A stretch of DNA of 64,000 nt, from positions 17,402,800 to 17,466,799 of the forward strand of contig NC_079518.1 of the NCBI RefSeq assembly GCF_000801105.2, given 5' to 3'. The notes below the pieces were generated by a model. The model searched no databases, was not told the DNA's origin, and worked only from the letters and a program-made list of their open reading frames with translations. A program made the translations under genes and the position numbers. The stretch comes from Raphanus sativus (taxonomy: Eukaryota; Streptophyta; Magnoliopsida; Brassicales; Brassicaceae). This document shows positions 30,946-44,198 of this stretch, one piece after another. Each line of letters starts with the position of its first letter. Position 1 is the first letter of the stretch.

Positions 30946-33900
30946 CAATTAAATTCAAAATTAATCTAAAAATTTGTGAAATTACAATCAGTCCCTTATA
31001 ATTAAAAAAAAAAGAGAATTCATTTTTACAAAAATAATTCCAAAAAAATTTCTGAGTTTTTGTAAGTCTTCTGAGGTTATGTAAATTTTGGAGAAGACTT
31101 CCAAAAATTCTTCTCGTATAGTAGATCTTAGAAATAGTTTATAAATTTTATGAAAAATACTTTGATGGAGAAAATTGAAATCATGTAGTTATAAATATTT
31201 GTAAATGATATAAATTAAGATATAGTAAAATTGAATTGTATTCGACATAGATGAGTGAATGTAGAGAATCATAGACTCATAGTATTCGTTGGTTTATGGT
31301 TTGATAACATATGTTGAAGTATTGTATGTTTTCTTAGGGTTAGATTTTGGAAACTTAACATTTTTTTTGAAGAATTTGACTTATATGTGTTTAGTTCTAT
31401 ATGTATTAAACACCTTTTGAATTGAAATTAAGTTTAATGAAATATTTAGTTAGTTAATTAAGTTCAGTTTTTTATATTTAGGGTCTAGACGATTTCGAGG
31501 AAGTTTTCTGACGAATAGTCTTTACGGGCTAAATGACTTCCAGAAATTCTTTTGATAAATAGTATTTACGGATTAGAAGACTTTCGTGAAAGTCTTCTGA
31601 ATCAAAAATATTTGACCTAAATGGAAATTTTTGTTTCCATATGTAAAAAAAATTACTCATTCTTTCTCTTTCTCTTTCTCTCGAATGGCTGCAACAAAAA
31701 TATAATATTTTCACTGTAAAACTCTTTAACTCTCTCTAATCTCTTTGAATTTGAAGGTATTAAACTTTATATCAATTTTTTATTTTTGTCTCATGTCTTT
31801 TTCACTAATTTATCTTGTTTTCGTAGGTTTTAATCATATGATTCTCATCTTACAATCATTTAAAAGCAGATCTATAAATTTTAGATATGTATTTTTGTGT
31901 GTTCTTTAAAGTTAGATTTATCTAATCTTTACTCATTTTCTCAGTTTTAAACTATTTGTACGTTTTTGAATATATAGTTTTTTCAGATCTGGATTTTGAT
32001 ATGCATGTTTTTCAGATCTGTGTCAGACTTTGTAAGAAATTTTTTGGAAGACTATTCTTGGAAGATTTCCAAGAAGTCTTCTGAAAGACTTCCTGGAAAT
32101 CTTCTGGCGGAGTCATCTCATATATCTTTATCTGAGCATTTTGATAAGTCTTTTTCTGATTTTTTTTCATTTAGTAATCTCATGTTGCATAAAACTCTTA
32201 CCTTTTTCTAAACTAAAACTGTCCGAACTAATAAAAACAGAAGCACAAAAGTATATTGTACAGTGAATCTTTCTTATAACTCAAATTGCTAAGTAAACTA
32301 CTAAAATAGTCATTTAATATGGTTGAAAAATATTGTATATTTATGATATAGTTCAGCTTAAAACATCACACATGAAAATATCGGTAAGAAAACACTGCAC
32401 ACTTTCAACAAATTATTTTTATTTAAGAACCTTTTTAATGCAAATTATAGCTGCATCCATAATTCATGCATTTGAAGTTTTCTATGATTTTATTTGAATT
32501 TATGTAAATAAATTTTATTTTAGGTATTTGTTAAAAATCTAATTTTGAAATTTTAAGAATAATTATAATCACTATTCTATACATATTTCCTTGTTTAAGT
32601 TAGAGAAAAATAATTTATGAGAATTTCATTGTTTAGTTTTTTACATATATACAAGTTTAGATTTAAGTCTTCAATTGGTGAAATAAAGTGAATGCGTTAA
32701 TTTAAAATGTCATATTTAGATTTGTTAAGAGAAAAATTTTAATAAATTTTTCAAAATGAATATGTATTATTATTTTATTAATTATATTGTACTATAATGT
32801 AATAAAAAAATAAAAATAATATCTTGTTTGTAAAGTATCCATTGTAATTTTAATATATGTTGATATGTTGATATATGTTGATATGAATTTTTATTTTTTA
32901 ATATCCTGTAATCAAATTAAATTTAAATAAAATATAACTATATAATAATCAAAGAATAAAACAGAATAATGTTTTTTATTTTGTATATTTTGCATTTGTT
33001 TTATTTTATTTTCTATGAACTACAATTGAAAGAGAAGTATACATCTTTTAACATGCCTTGCAAGGAACACTTTTGTCTTTATAAAATTATTAATAGAAAT
33101 GAGCTAATTTATTAGTCAAACCTTCTCATATTTTATTAATATAGTATGTAATTGATAAAATAATCCGTAAGATTTTACAATTATAAAAAATCAATCACAA
33201 TCTGTTACACTATATTATGAAGTAATATAAATATTAGTTTCTAAAATATATAATTATAAAAATATGTTTTAAAATTTAGATATTAAAAAATTAGATAAAT
33301 ATTTATTTATTTGATGAAATGAATATTTGAAATAAACTCATATTTAAATTACAACATATTGTAAAATATAGCGTTTTTCATTTTATTCATAATAGACATT
33401 AATTTACTTGTATAGAAAATTGTAATTATGATTAATAGTTATTATACACTAATATTAATTTAATTTTGATTTATATACAATATAAAATCTATAATATTGT
33501 TAATAAACTATTAGCACTATCAAATATTAAATAAAATAATTAATATAGTTAAATAACTTTATTTATTTATTTTTAAATTAAAAAAATTATAAATTATAAA
33601 AATATGTTGTAAAATAATAATTTTTTATTTTTTAAATTCCATATTCAAAGTTCTGATTAGGTCTCTTCACAAAAAAGAATCTCGAAGAGAATAGAATTTT
33701 TTTATCACTTTTACTTTCGCAGGCATAAGAATTTATTTTCATAATTATAAATTAATTAATATATTAATTTACTTAACTATTTTATTATTTAGTTTAATAT
33801 TTAATAAAAATTAATAAATAAAATCTGTTTAATAATAATTAAGACACTTTTTATATTACGATATTAATATATTTTTAGTATTTTCTTATAAAACATTTAT

Positions 33901-35000
33901 CTATGCTTTTAAAAAAGGAGAGTAAGATTTTGTTTGATGAAGGTCTTAGAAAATGTATATTTGCATATTCTTTAGTTTTTTTTTATAAAAATATTGAAAT
34001 ATTTAGTTGATTCTGTTGAATAATAAATTGTTAAGAAACATATTACGTCCATATTTAATATAAGAGACTAATTTGGTCATAGCATATAATAAGGTAAGGT
34101 TAAATCCAAATTGTTCTTCTGTTTTATTAATATAGATATTTCATTATATATTATTTTCGTTAGTTCAGAATATTAGTAGATTCCTCCTCACTTTCCTTAC
34201 GAACAATAACATTATAATATATTATTATCATGTTTGGTCAATTCTGTAGTCTAGGGGTAGTTACATATATATAATATTATATAGATTAAAGTTGTTTTCA
34301 CATTTGCTGTCAAGAGTAAATCACTTTTCTACGTCTTGACTCTTGAGATATGCATCTAGCAGATATATGAAACTAATAATTTGAGTCGAGAGCCTAGAAT
34401 TCTAACCAACAACACGTGTTTGAAAGATGAAATGAAACCAGATAATTAGAAAAAAGACTGTTATTAGCTTCAAAAGCAAAAGAAGAAATTTTTTTTTGAC
34501 TAAAAGCTTTAAAAAAAAAAAGAAATTTCTGAAATTGATTTATTTGTGAAATAGCTAAGAAAAAAAGAAAAGTTAATTTTGCAAAGAAAGGATAGAGAGA
34601 GATAGAAAGAGAAAAGAGGAATTATTGTTCTTTTAGTTATCTCATCTGATTTTCCATATGAAATTAAACCAACAATTTTAGCAATTTTGTTATCGTTTTT
34701 TTTTTGAGAAAAAATTGATGATCGTTTTAACAAAAAAATTGTTCACTTTGCCACTGCATGACTGAAACATCTTTTACTTGGAAAATGGATTTTGTTAACT
34801 CAATTTTCTTAATTTTCTAAATAATATAGATATGGTAACTGTTTTATTTTATCTATGATTAAATGAATATCTTTAAAAATGACATTTGTCTGTACACGAT
34901 GATGTTCCTGCTGTTAGTCAGTACTCAGTAGTAACAGTGTCCTTTATGGGTCTGTCTCTATGTAACACTCCACGTTAATATGGCAACACTGTTGGCGGTA
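30946..35000. other. Long AT-rich spacer
   Basis: No gene is recognised. 31040-32110 contains repeated GAAGACTTCC / GTCTTCTGAAAG words in both orientations, with a CTTT-rich tract at 31657-31683, typical of decayed transposon termini. 32860-32885 is a short TGATATATGT tandem. The rest is A/T-rich without structure I can name. Confidence 0.45.
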
Positions 35001-35010
35001 CTAGGTACAC

Positions 35011-35494
35011 AGGTGTCAAAATGGGTAAACCAACCCAACCCAAACCATATCCAAATGAACCCACTCCTTTATGGATAATGGGTAAAACCAATCCATTACC
35101 TTAATGGTTTGGATAAATTCACAACTCATTTAAATTAATGGGTTAATGGTTTTAATGAATTGACTCACTATTATATATAATAGTTTTTTTGTAAAAAACA
35201 TAACATTTTTTAACCCTTTTTGATTGAGAGATCGAGAAAGAGAGATTGAGAGATCGAGAGAGAGAGAGAGAGACAAAGGGAAGGTAAAAAAAAAGAAAAA
35301 AATAAAAACGACAAAAATGGGTTGGATTGAGTAAACCATAAACTCATTTTGATCCAAACCAATATTGAATCAACTCACTAAACTCACTAACCCATAAAAA
35401 CATTTATTCATTAATACCCAAATTAATAACCAATTAGGATTATGGATTGGTTTGGTTTGGGTCAATCCACTGGTTTTTACCCATTTTGACACTT
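35011..35494. mobile_element. 484-bp TIR element with 10-bp direct flanking repeat
   Basis: Ends AGGTGTCAAAATGGGTAAAC and, reversed, AAGTGTCAAAATGGGTAAAA form long inverted repeats. The flanks are CTAGGTACAC at 35001-35010 and 35495-35504, identical. A 10-base duplication would suit a Mutator-like element; a hAT assignment (8 bp) is possible if the true ends are shifted. It contains a GA-rich tract at 35222-35275. Confidence 0.82.
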
Positions 35495-35504
35495 CTAGGT
35501 ACAC

Positions 35505-36130
35505 TTAACCAATCGATCACCCTTAATTTTAACCTTTTTTCTACATCACCTTAATTTTAACCATTACGTAAAACTTTAACATGATTACCAAAGAAAAAGA
35601 AAAAAACCATTACGTAAAACTTAACTGGTAAGAAAATATAGAAAATAAGTAATCATTTTCATTTTCATTTTTATAAGAAAAGATATTTTTATTTGGTCTT
35701 GGTTCTACATTTGCCCGCAAACGCTAAACCACGTTGTCTTAGAAGACACATTAACATATCTGCCGACAAAGATATTTAATTAATTAATTAGCTTTTTCAA
35801 AAAAAAGAAGAAGATATTTTACTATTGAAACAATTATTTTAAATTCTATCAAATCAAGAATCTCAAAAAAAATTATATAATTGTTCGAAAACATTTGAAA
35901 TACAAAATAAAACTTATAAGTGGACCTTCTTAGAATACCCTACTATTACGTGTTAAAAACTATAAACAGTTTTTTTTTACCCATTATCAATTCAATGTGT
36001 AGAAGCAAGGACGATGCATGCATGACAGCATATTTCCACTCCACACGTAACTACGTGGGAAGCTCACTTGATCACTTGAAACCAAACAGGCCTCACAAAT
36101 TCCATCCCATCACTCAATGTCTTTGTTAAT
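35505..36130. other. Upstream region of the AP2/ERF gene
   Basis: A/T-rich with no coding sequence. An ACCATTACGTAAAAC phrase is repeated at about 35561 and 35607. CACACGTAACTACGTGG near 36042-36058 contains ACGT cores of the kind bound by bZIP factors; binding is inferred only from the motif. Confidence 0.4.
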
Positions 36131-36135
36131 TTCTC

Positions 36136-36143
36136 TATATATA
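36136..36143 (+). promoter_or_regulatory. TATA box of the AP2/ERF gene
   Basis: TATATATA about 114 bases before the start codon, in a plausible core promoter position. Confidence 0.6.
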
Positions 36144-36205
36144 CAATTTCACCTAAATAAGGACTCTACAACCTTGGTCTTTTAATTGATTAGCACATTT
36201 CAATT

Positions 36206-36223
36206 CACACACACACACACACA
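36206..36223 (+). repeat. (CA)n microsatellite in the 5' UTR
   Basis: About nine CA units between the TATA box and the ATG of the AP2/ERF gene. Confidence 0.85.
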
Positions 36224-36256
36224 CTATATTACGAGCAACCTTATACTACTTACTAC

Positions 36257-36772
36257 ATGGAAAACAACCATTTTGATCAAAGAGAAGAACGCTTATCCGT
36301 TGACCAAGTGTCCTACAGAGGTGTTCGCCGAAGAAAATGGGGGAAATGGGTATCGGAGATCAGAGAGCCCGGTAAGAAAACCAGGATTTGGCTCGGGAGC
36401 TACGAAACAGCCGAGATGGCCGCAGCTGCCTACGACGCTGCGGCTCTTCACCTCCGAGGACGTGGGACACATCTCAATTTCCCGGAGCTCGCCGACAGTT
36501 TTCCTCGGCCAGAAAGCTCTAGTTCCGAGGCCGTTCAAGCGGCTGCTCAAGAGGCATCATTAATGTTTAAACCGGGTGGGTCTACTGAACCAGATATCGG
36601 GTCGGGCCAGGGACTATCTCGGGTCGGATTGTCTCCAGATCAGATTCAGGCGATTACTGAGTTCCCATTGGACTCGCCGAGGATGGGGTGGATGCATGAT
36701 TTGGAAGTGAATGATTATGAAGAGTTATACAGACGATATTTTGGTCAGTGCGATAGAGCTGAGTTTTTTTGA
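36257..36772 (+). CDS. AP2/ERF transcription factor, DREB-type (ERF019/ERF020-like)
   Basis: A single-exon frame of 171 residues with one AP2 DNA-binding domain at about residues 20-77 ([18 protein letters not shown] ... [16 protein letters not shown] ... LNFPE). Domain positions 14 and 19 are Val and Glu, the DREB-type pair that favours DRE/CRT (CCGAC) sites. The stretch after the domain ([18 protein letters not shown]) is typical of Arabidopsis ERF group II. The acidic C-terminus (residues 140-171) may act in activation; no EAR repression motif is seen. The protein should act in the nucleus. TATA box, CA-rich leader, ATG and TGA are in order and the frame is intact. The exact orthologue among group II members is uncertain. 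Confidence is high for the family. Confidence 0.93.
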   Translation: MENNHFDQREERLSVDQVSYRGVRRRKWGKWVSEIREPGKKTRIWLGSYETAEMAAAAYDAAALHLRGRGTHLNFPELADSFPRPESSSSEAVQAAAQEASLMFKPGGSTEPDIGSGQGLSRVGLSPDQIQAITEFPLDSPRMGWMHDLEVNDYEELYRRYFGQCDRAEFF

Positions 36773-37500
36773 AAATGCAGCAACTTCAGTCCATATGGGA
36801 TTTTAATTGATATTTTTTTGGTAAAATATAGTGTTTTAATCTACTTAATTTCTTTAACATTCAAATCTTTTCATAATGTAACCAACAATTTTAGAGTTTC
36901 GATATGATATTTTATTTATTTAGTGGAGTATAATAAACTTGGGACCCGAGATGTTTTTCTTGGGTTCATTTTGTAATCATATATGTTTTTTAAATGTGAT
37001 TGAATTAAACTTTCATTTATAAAATATTCATGGAGTGCAAGCTTGCCGGATGATTCCGTATATATGATAATAATCGTCTTAGAGTTCCTCTGTTTGGCCA
37101 CAAGTATACAACTCAATGGAAGAGAGTACTTGAGCTTCTTGTTGATTCTACTAAGGAGAAAATCAGTGGACTGGTCGATCCAACTCACCACTAGGCGAGT
37201 TAGATGTGGTTCATTCATGTCCAACTCGCCACTGGGCGAGTTAGATGTAGTTCATTCATCTCGTATGATGGCAGGTTGGACGATGCCGGTTTGGTTGTTT
37301 CGATGTTCGGGAATCATCTGTTCGAGGAATTTGTCGTGTAATACTTTTAAAAATATGAAGTTTTAGTTTTCCGTATTTTTATTTTCCTTTTAAAATGATT
37401 TTTCGGGAACCTTCCGAAATTGATTTCATCGTTACCGATTTTGACCCCAACATTTCTTTAAGAGTAGCGATCTTAGACGTTGATTTCGAGAATACCCCTT
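36773..37500. other. 3' flank of the AP2/ERF gene and spacer
   Basis: No gene is recognised. Candidate polyadenylation signals are A/T-rich around 36825-36930. 37020-37440 is less AT-rich and contains a 41-bp tandem repeat. Confidence 0.4.
37180..37259. repeat. Two 39-bp direct repeats containing a palindrome
   Basis: Units at 37180-37218 and 37221-37259 start CCAACTC and end GGTTCATTCAT or AGTTCATTCAT. Within the second, AACTCGCC/GGGCGAGTT forms an inverted repeat. Confidence 0.75.
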
Positions 37501-37519
37501 TTGATTTCAAGAATACCCC

Positions 37520-38760
37520 TTTTGATTCCAACAGCTGTCGGATTTGAGAGTAGACTTCATGTGAATTATACCATTTGTAGAAATTTATTTTAATCTACTT
37601 GTAAAAAGTCAAACTTGGTCAGTTGCAAAAACTAACCAGTTCCAAAAAAAAATGTAGACTGCATATGAGTTTACTTTTGAAAGTCAAATCTTGGGTAAAT
37701 TATGGTCAATTGCAAAAACTAACATTTTAAAAATGTAGAATGAATATTGCAATTATAAAAACTAACAGAAATTGTAGACCTATATGACAGTCTACAAACG
37801 TGAACTGAAAAGAAAATCTATTATTTTTTAGACAGAATATGGAGTTTACATAGAAAAATCTATTAAAAAAAATGGAGTTGTGTATTATTCATCAAGTTTT
37901 TAAAGATTTTTTTTGTTTGACAGTGTGTGTTAGTTAATCCTAATGGTCTTGACTCTTGAGTGATTTTGAAAAAAAAATATGTTATAATTATGAAACTATC
38001 AAATTTTTGATTTGACTATGTTGTTAGCTAATAAGTGTAGACGTATTTGTAAGTCTATTCTGTAGTAAAATATGAAATATTTGTTCGCTAAATTTGTAAA
38101 CCGTTTTCTTTTTGAAGGGAATGGTTCAGTTACCTTTGTGTACGGAGAATGGGTAGTGAAAAGCTCTTGTTGAGAGTTTGTGGTCGATAATCAGAAAAAG
38201 GAGAATGTTCCTTGTGCTTGATGGTTGTATACATGGTGAACTTCGTGAATTGGCACAAGAAGATTATGATATGGACAAGAAAACCGAGATGGTGGAGCTA
38301 ATATATTTCTTACCAGGCGTTATTTTATAGCAAATGGCTCCAGATACTCCTCCTATGCATGTCACGAATCATCAACAAGTGCCGAACTTGATCGAGTTAT
38401 CTAAGACACACTTCGTACTCCTATGTGTATCAAGCTAGTGCCAAGTAGACTACAATTTTTTGGTTTAACTATATGTTAGATAATAAGTGTAGATTGCATT
38501 GGAAGTCTACGTCGTAAATTCTATTAAAAGTACATACGGAAGTCTACATCGTAAATTCTATTAAAAGTACATTTATGTATTATTCATCATATTTTTTTCA
38601 CGAATCAATTATTTTACAATGTGTGTTAGTAAATCTTAATGGTCTTTGATGAATTTTAAAAGTTAATGTGTGTGAATTATGGAACTAAGATTTTTTTTGT
38701 TTTAATTGGTAATTAACTAATAAGTGTAGATTTACTTAGAAGTTTGCTTCTGCGTTTTAT
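37520..38760 (+). repeat. GTAGACTT/AGTCTAC-rich repeat region around a MULE-like remnant
   Basis: Words such as TTGCAAAAACTAAC, AAGTCTAC and GTGTAGAC recur in both orientations. This is the type of subterminal sequence seen around Brassicaceae Mutator-like elements. 38501-38572 holds two 37-bp direct repeats starting GGAAGTCTAC. Confidence 0.45.
38110..38445 (+). pseudogene. MULE-type transposase N-terminal remnant
   Basis: Interrupted frames read RMFLVLDGCIHGELRELAQE, DYDMDKKTEMVELIYFLPG, then after a TAG QMAPDTPPMHVTNHQQVP and NLIELSKTHFVLLCVSS. The APDTPPMHVTN...ELSKTH pattern resembles the N-terminal region of Brassicaceae MuDR-family proteins. There are stops, a frameshift, and no catalytic domain. 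The family assignment is from memory of the pattern and is moderate. Confidence 0.45.
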
Positions 38761-38795
38761 TGTTTGAAGTATACACTTCAAACTTATTGCAAAAA

Positions 38796-39003
38796 TTAGG
38801 GGTGGGCAAAAAACCTAAACCGAACCGAACCGAACCAACCAAACTGAAGTTAAACCGAACCAAACCAAACCGTGTTCTTTATATAACTCAATTGGTTCAT
38901 GTTTTACTCAACCCAAATGGTTTGGTTTCGTTTGGATTTAAACCGAACCAAACCGATAATCCAATATATATAGTAAATATATATATATATATATATATAT
39001 ATT
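38796..39003. repeat. CCGAACCGAACC-rich transposon remnant with (TA)n
   Basis: Starts AGGGGTGGGCAAAAAACC, like the terminus of the hAT element at 58568, followed by AACCGAACC words and a (TA)n tract at about 38975-39002. No opposite terminus was found. Confidence 0.45.
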
Positions 39004-39290
39004 AACATATTGTAAATTTTAGTTAAAGTTTCATTTTCATTTTTTCATAACTTACATATCTTTAAAAAAATTATAAATACGATTCAAATAATACTATTAT
39101 ATAAAAAATTATGTAGCATTAGTTTTAGTTTAAGCTTTAATCAATGCGTTATGGTTAGATTAAACCTTACTTGTCTGTGGCTGTTTTTTTAGTCTTTTTT
39201 TTTGGGCATTCACAGACCTCCTGCTTTAATTAGCTATCCTAGATTCACAAGGCTCTGATTCTTCAAAGCTAGTTGTATCACCTTGTCTCA

Positions 39291-40308
39291 TCCCCTAGTC
39301 TATATTTGAGTGATTTGCCATGTGTCATCACTACATTAATTTTGAAAGAAAAATAATGATATGGCACACTAAATTGATGACATGGCTTGAAGCAAATTAT
39401 GAGATGGACTTTTACATTTATTTGTTGATTTATATTTTAGATAAGTTTTTTAAAATATGGTAATAACTTATAGATCATCATATAATAACAATAAATAAAA
39501 GGAAATATTATTATTTAGCTAATATAAATTTTATTATAATTTTATTTTAGTCATTTTAAGTATTATTTTATTTTAGTATTAAAATAGAAATATAATAATA
39601 TCTAAATTTTCGAAATATTATTTAGCTATATTTTTATAAGTATATAAATTTAATGTTAAAAAATTCTTCAAAATACTATGCATTTAAAAAAAGAATATAT
39701 TTTTTTAAAAAAAATTGTAACATGGACATTTACATTTAATGTTGATTTTTTATTTTTGGTAAGTTTTTAAAATATGGTAATAGCTCATAGATCATCATTA
39801 ATATATCAGTACATAATATAATAGTAAAAATAGAAATATTATATTATTTTAAAATTTTCAAAATTTAATACTATTTTGTAATTATATAATTATTGATAGT
39901 AAGACAATTCTTCAAACTATACAGTTTTTAAATGTAATTTTCTAATCTCAATACTATTAGTTTATTTTTATATCCATATATTTTAGAAATATTATTTAGT
40001 TTTATGTTTTGATAATTAAATACCTAAAAAGTTTCTCTTAAATTTACAGAATTTTATTTAATATATTTTAACCAAAAGATATACATAAAAGAATATTTTC
40101 AAAATTGTAATTTTAAATATATACATATATTACTAAATATACTTTTAATAATAAATATTTATTTAATCTTAAATTTTTACATACGATTAAATTAAGATTA
40201 TGTATTATAAGAAAATAAGAAAATCAAAAATTAACAAAACTTTTATTTTAAAATAAATTTTAAATTTTAAAACTTTTATTTCTGCACATGGTGCAGGAAA
40301 ACACCTAG
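39291..40308 (+). mobile_element. Helitron, same family as 21394-22550
   Basis: Starts TCCCCTAGTCTATATTTGAG after A, carries CATGTGTCATCACTAC, and ends GTGCAGGAAAACACCTAG before T, with a CTGCAC/GTGCAG hairpin. A/T-rich interior without coding sequence. Confidence 0.8.
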
Positions 40309-40340
40309 TTGTCTTGATAATGAAATACACATACAAACAA

Positions 40341-40500
40341 ATTTTATTAATAAAATTTGAAGATTACAAAGTCAATATTCAGTATATCGGAACTTTCAAA
40401 AAACAAATTATTTCTTTTACGACAAACAGTTTATTAATAAAAAAATGAAGATTACAAAGTCAATATTCAGTATATTTGGAACTTTTGAAAAATAAATTAT
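40341..40500. repeat. Two ~88-bp tandem repeats
   Basis: GAAGATTACAAAGTCAATAT recurs at about 40359 and 40447 with matching flanks on both sides. Confidence 0.7.
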
Positions 40501-40651
40501 TACACAAACAAATATATGCGTCATATACTAAAAATATAATATAATTTTTTTAATTTGACTATGCTCTCTTAAGAGTAGTCTTACTCCTAACAGGATATTC
40601 AATCAATTAATTTCTTTCCATGTATTTAACATTTCTTGGATGCAAATTGGG

Positions 40652-41040
40652 GATTTTGTTAAACATTTTTTGGCAAAACTAAAAAGGGAAAATTGTTTTA
40701 AGACCGAAAACAGGTACATTGTCTCATTAGGCTAATCTCAAATTTGTATCATTTTTTTCTTTAATACATTTTCTATTTATAAAAATAAAACATATAAATA
40801 GTTTTAGAAACCAAAAAAATTAGGAAAAATAGAAACCGCATTGGAAATTTTGTTAACAACTTATGGCAAAACTAAAAAGGGAAAATTGTTTTTTAGACCG
40901 AAAACAGGTACATTGTCTCATTAGGCAAATCTCAAATTTGTATCATTTTTTCTTCTTATAATACATTTTCTATTTATAAAAATAAACCAAATAAATAGTT
41001 TTAGAAACCAAAAAATTAGGAATTATAGAAAATGCATTGT
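40652..41040. repeat. Two ~193-bp tandem repeats
   Basis: GGCAAAACTAAAAAGGGAAA occurs at 40672 and 40865, followed in both by AGACCGAAAACAGGTACATT and AGTTTTAGAAACCAAAAA. They differ by small indels. No gene is involved. Confidence 0.8.
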
Positions 41041-41342
41041 AAATACCTATACCAATGTAAAGGTATTTTTTTGGTTCTAAAAGTGTGTAAATAAAAAAAA
41101 TTCATATTCCAATCTACATATAGAATGTACATTATACAAAGTAGAAATGAAATCCACGTTTTTTATTACTTCAACTAAGATTAGAATAATTGATCTACGG
41201 AAATAACAATAATCTAAAAATATACATTACGCATTTTTTCTATCATTCCAAAACATGTAGAACTCACAATCTACACATTACTCAGAATCTAAAATCTGTA
41301 GAAATATATTTCAATCTGTAGAATCTAAAATCTGTAGAAATA

Positions 41343-41607
41343 ATTGGTAATGGCTGTGGGTGCTCTCCACAGCCCCGTTTATTTCTAAAGCATCAAAATC
41401 AGAGCAATCAAGCTTTAATTTATTTTTTAAAACCACAGCTCTTGAAATAACCTACAGCTGTAAAGTGATCTGCAGAGCCAAATATCCAAAGCAAATTTTT
41501 AGTGCTTTCTATAAAATTCTACAGCAATAAAATTTAAAGTTACAGCAAAAAAAAGTCTACAGATTTTTTTCTACAGCAATAATTTTGAAGCTACAGTCAT
41601 TACCAAT
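41343..41607. mobile_element. 265-bp MITE (GCTGTAGA-rich)
   Basis: Terminal inverted repeats ATTGGTAATGGCTGT / (reversed) ATTGGTAATGACTGT. The interior repeats CTACAGC words. No clear target duplication is seen. The next 300 bases are AT-rich with no gene. Confidence 0.65.
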
Positions 41608-41931
41608 CGGACCTATTAAAATGTAGATTCTACGGATAATTATAGACACTTCCGAAAATATGAGAAGTGCAGTTATGAACATATTTTAAAAATATTTTGT
41701 TACCATTTTTGAAAAAAACGAATTTTCAAAAAAAAAGAAATCTAAAATTCAAGTTTGGAAATATCCTGCTACAATTGTTGAAAAAATCAAATTTTCAAAA
41801 ACAAAATATCTAAAAACGAATTTGGAAATATTGGGGTTATTCATTATTTTAATATATATAATAAACTAAATTAATTTGTTTTAAATTTTAGTTAAATTAA
41901 TTTAGGGGTATAATGGGCTATTAGGAAGGTA

Positions 41932-44198
41932 TCCCCTTCTTATTAATCAAGAAGCATTTTTAAAGAGTAACCTTTGGTTTGTAAGTTATTTACGGGTGTG
42001 CCATGCTGACGTGTCGGCACCATATTCATTCTCAGCCCATTTGTATATTTGCCCTCAACTCACTAGAATAATTACATAAATCTGCCATTGTCATATAATA
42101 TATTCTCATCGTCAAACATTAATATAATTCATCGAATTATTTAGCATTCAATTCCGATTTATCCGTTTATGGCAACGTTCATATAATTGCGTGTATGACT
42201 TAAATGTTTGAATTTATTGTGTTTTGTTTCATTTGTTTATATATGGGAAACTCGGCTGGTGGACTTTAATTTGGTGTCAGATTTGGTGAGTACTATGATT
42301 TGCAATTTATGATCCTTCTATAATGATTAGGCAATTTATGATCCTTCCATATATAATGATATTGGTCTGTCCGAAAAGTATGAATATTTTAAATATAAAT
42401 ATAAGTGGTTCATTTTATAGTTTTGGTTCATTTTAGGAGACAACCTTCATTTTATAGTTTTGTTTAGATTGCAATTATATCATACTCATAATAATTGTTT
42501 TCAAAAATCTATACTCGGATTACTATTGGATATATCCCCTTCTTATTAATCAAGGAGCAATTTTTGAGAGTAACATTTGTTTTGTAAGTTATTTACATAT
42601 GTGTCATGCTGACGTGGCGACACCATATTCATTCTCAGCCCATTTTTAGATTTACCCTCAATTTACTAGAATAATTACATATGAATGTCATTGTGATACA
42701 TGTGAATAATCAACTTATATAATATAGTCTCATAACCGAATTATTCGCATTCAATTAATGATGCATCCGTTTATAGCAACCTTAATTTACTGCCTTTAAT
42801 TTCGTGTATTAATTTAATGCCACTAATTTATTGTCTTTAGTTTCGTGTGTACATTTATAGCAACCTTTGTAGAGCGATTTTAATTTGGTTTCGATTTTGT
42901 AAACTACTATGATTGGCAATTATGATCCGTCCATAATGATTAAACAATCATTCCTTATATCATTCATTCATTTTCAAAATAGACAATTATGTTGTCATTC
43001 AAGGAGTAGCAATTATGACTAAAAAATATCGGGTATTAATTGCATAATACTAACGGAAATTTAAACTTGGTGCACAAGATCTAAAAATATATATAATGAT
43101 AGTGGAGGTCATTCCGAACAAAATAAGTTGTGTACATGTAGGTGTGATTATATAAGGTTTCTATTACTTTTATTGCCTTATAATTCGTGTACATGTTGCT
43201 CCTTTTTTTTGTCTGATAGCAATCCGTCTAATGGTTTTCAGGGTTTTAACCAGAGCATTTTCAAGCGAGAGACTAAAAATCGAAGTGGAGCTTTATCTTT
43301 CCAATTCACAGGTTTTTGTAATTCACATTTTTTTTAATGTTTACTTTTAAGTATATTACTTTTATCTTTACCTTTCTAATTCACAGGTTTTTCTGCGAGA
43401 GACTAAGAATCGAGTTCAGACTAAGAATTGAATTTGAGCTTTACCTTTCTAATTCACAGCTTTACCTTTCTAAGTCGGTAAAAAAATACTGACTTGCTTT
43501 ACCTTTCTAAGTCGATAGGTTTTTTTTTTTCAAATGAGGCCACAAGTATCTTTCCTTATTTCTTTTATGTTTACTTTTAAGAATATTATATGCAGCTGTT
43601 TGTTACTCTTTGTTATTTTAATATTTTTGATTAGCAGTTATATAATTTCGGTAAATGAATAGACTTGATTTTTTTTGAATTGTTGTTTATTGATTATTAG
43701 CTAATAATCAAGAATTTGATAATAGTCTCATTCATGGAAGACCAACTCAGAGAAAGCAGCCACACAAGATATGTTTTATTATATGATTTATATTTGGTGT
43801 TCATATTTTCATATACAACTATGAGGACTGACCACATATTTATTTAATTTATTATAATTGTCACACATATAAATAATATGGAGAATATATATATATAGAG
43901 AATATGAAATTTAATATAAGTAGGGAACTATATATCTAGCATATTGTAAAGTCGGAAATATAGAAATTTATATCAAAGTATTTTTTCTCTATATGGAATT
44001 TCGGTTACCGTATAATTAAGCTTATCTTACTTGGTAAAACAATATATTTAAAGCTTCTTCACACAAGTTTGTCAACATTAATTGGATTTTTAATTTATGG
44101 AAATATATGAATATATGGTGGAGCATTGATAGTAATACATTTACTACTCAAAATATTCTCACGAGTTTATATCTTTCTTTTTTTTAATATAAAACGAA
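41932..44198 (+). mobile_element. Nested Helitron 5' termini and AT-rich Helitron interior
   Basis: Two similar 5' ends, TCCCCTTCTTATTAATCAAG at 41932 and the same at 42535, each follow A and share about 130 bases (including CCATATTCATTCTCAGCCCA). A related end, TCCCTTTCTTATTAATAGGG, is at 45359. Matching 3' ends were not found, so the elements are incomplete or nested. 43240-43510 repeats CTTTACCTTTCTAA and GAGAGACTAA words. No gene is recognised. Confidence 0.5.

Noticed and set aside
40652..41040. CRISPR-like or LTR-like direct repeats
   Set aside because: There are only two adjacent ~193-bp units without spacers, TG...CA ends or primer sites. It is a simple tandem duplication in a plant genome.
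43128..43337. 69-codon Cys/Leu-rich plus-strand frame
   Set aside because: It lies in Helitron-like AT-rich sequence. There is no homology signal, and the signal-peptide look comes from T-rich composition.
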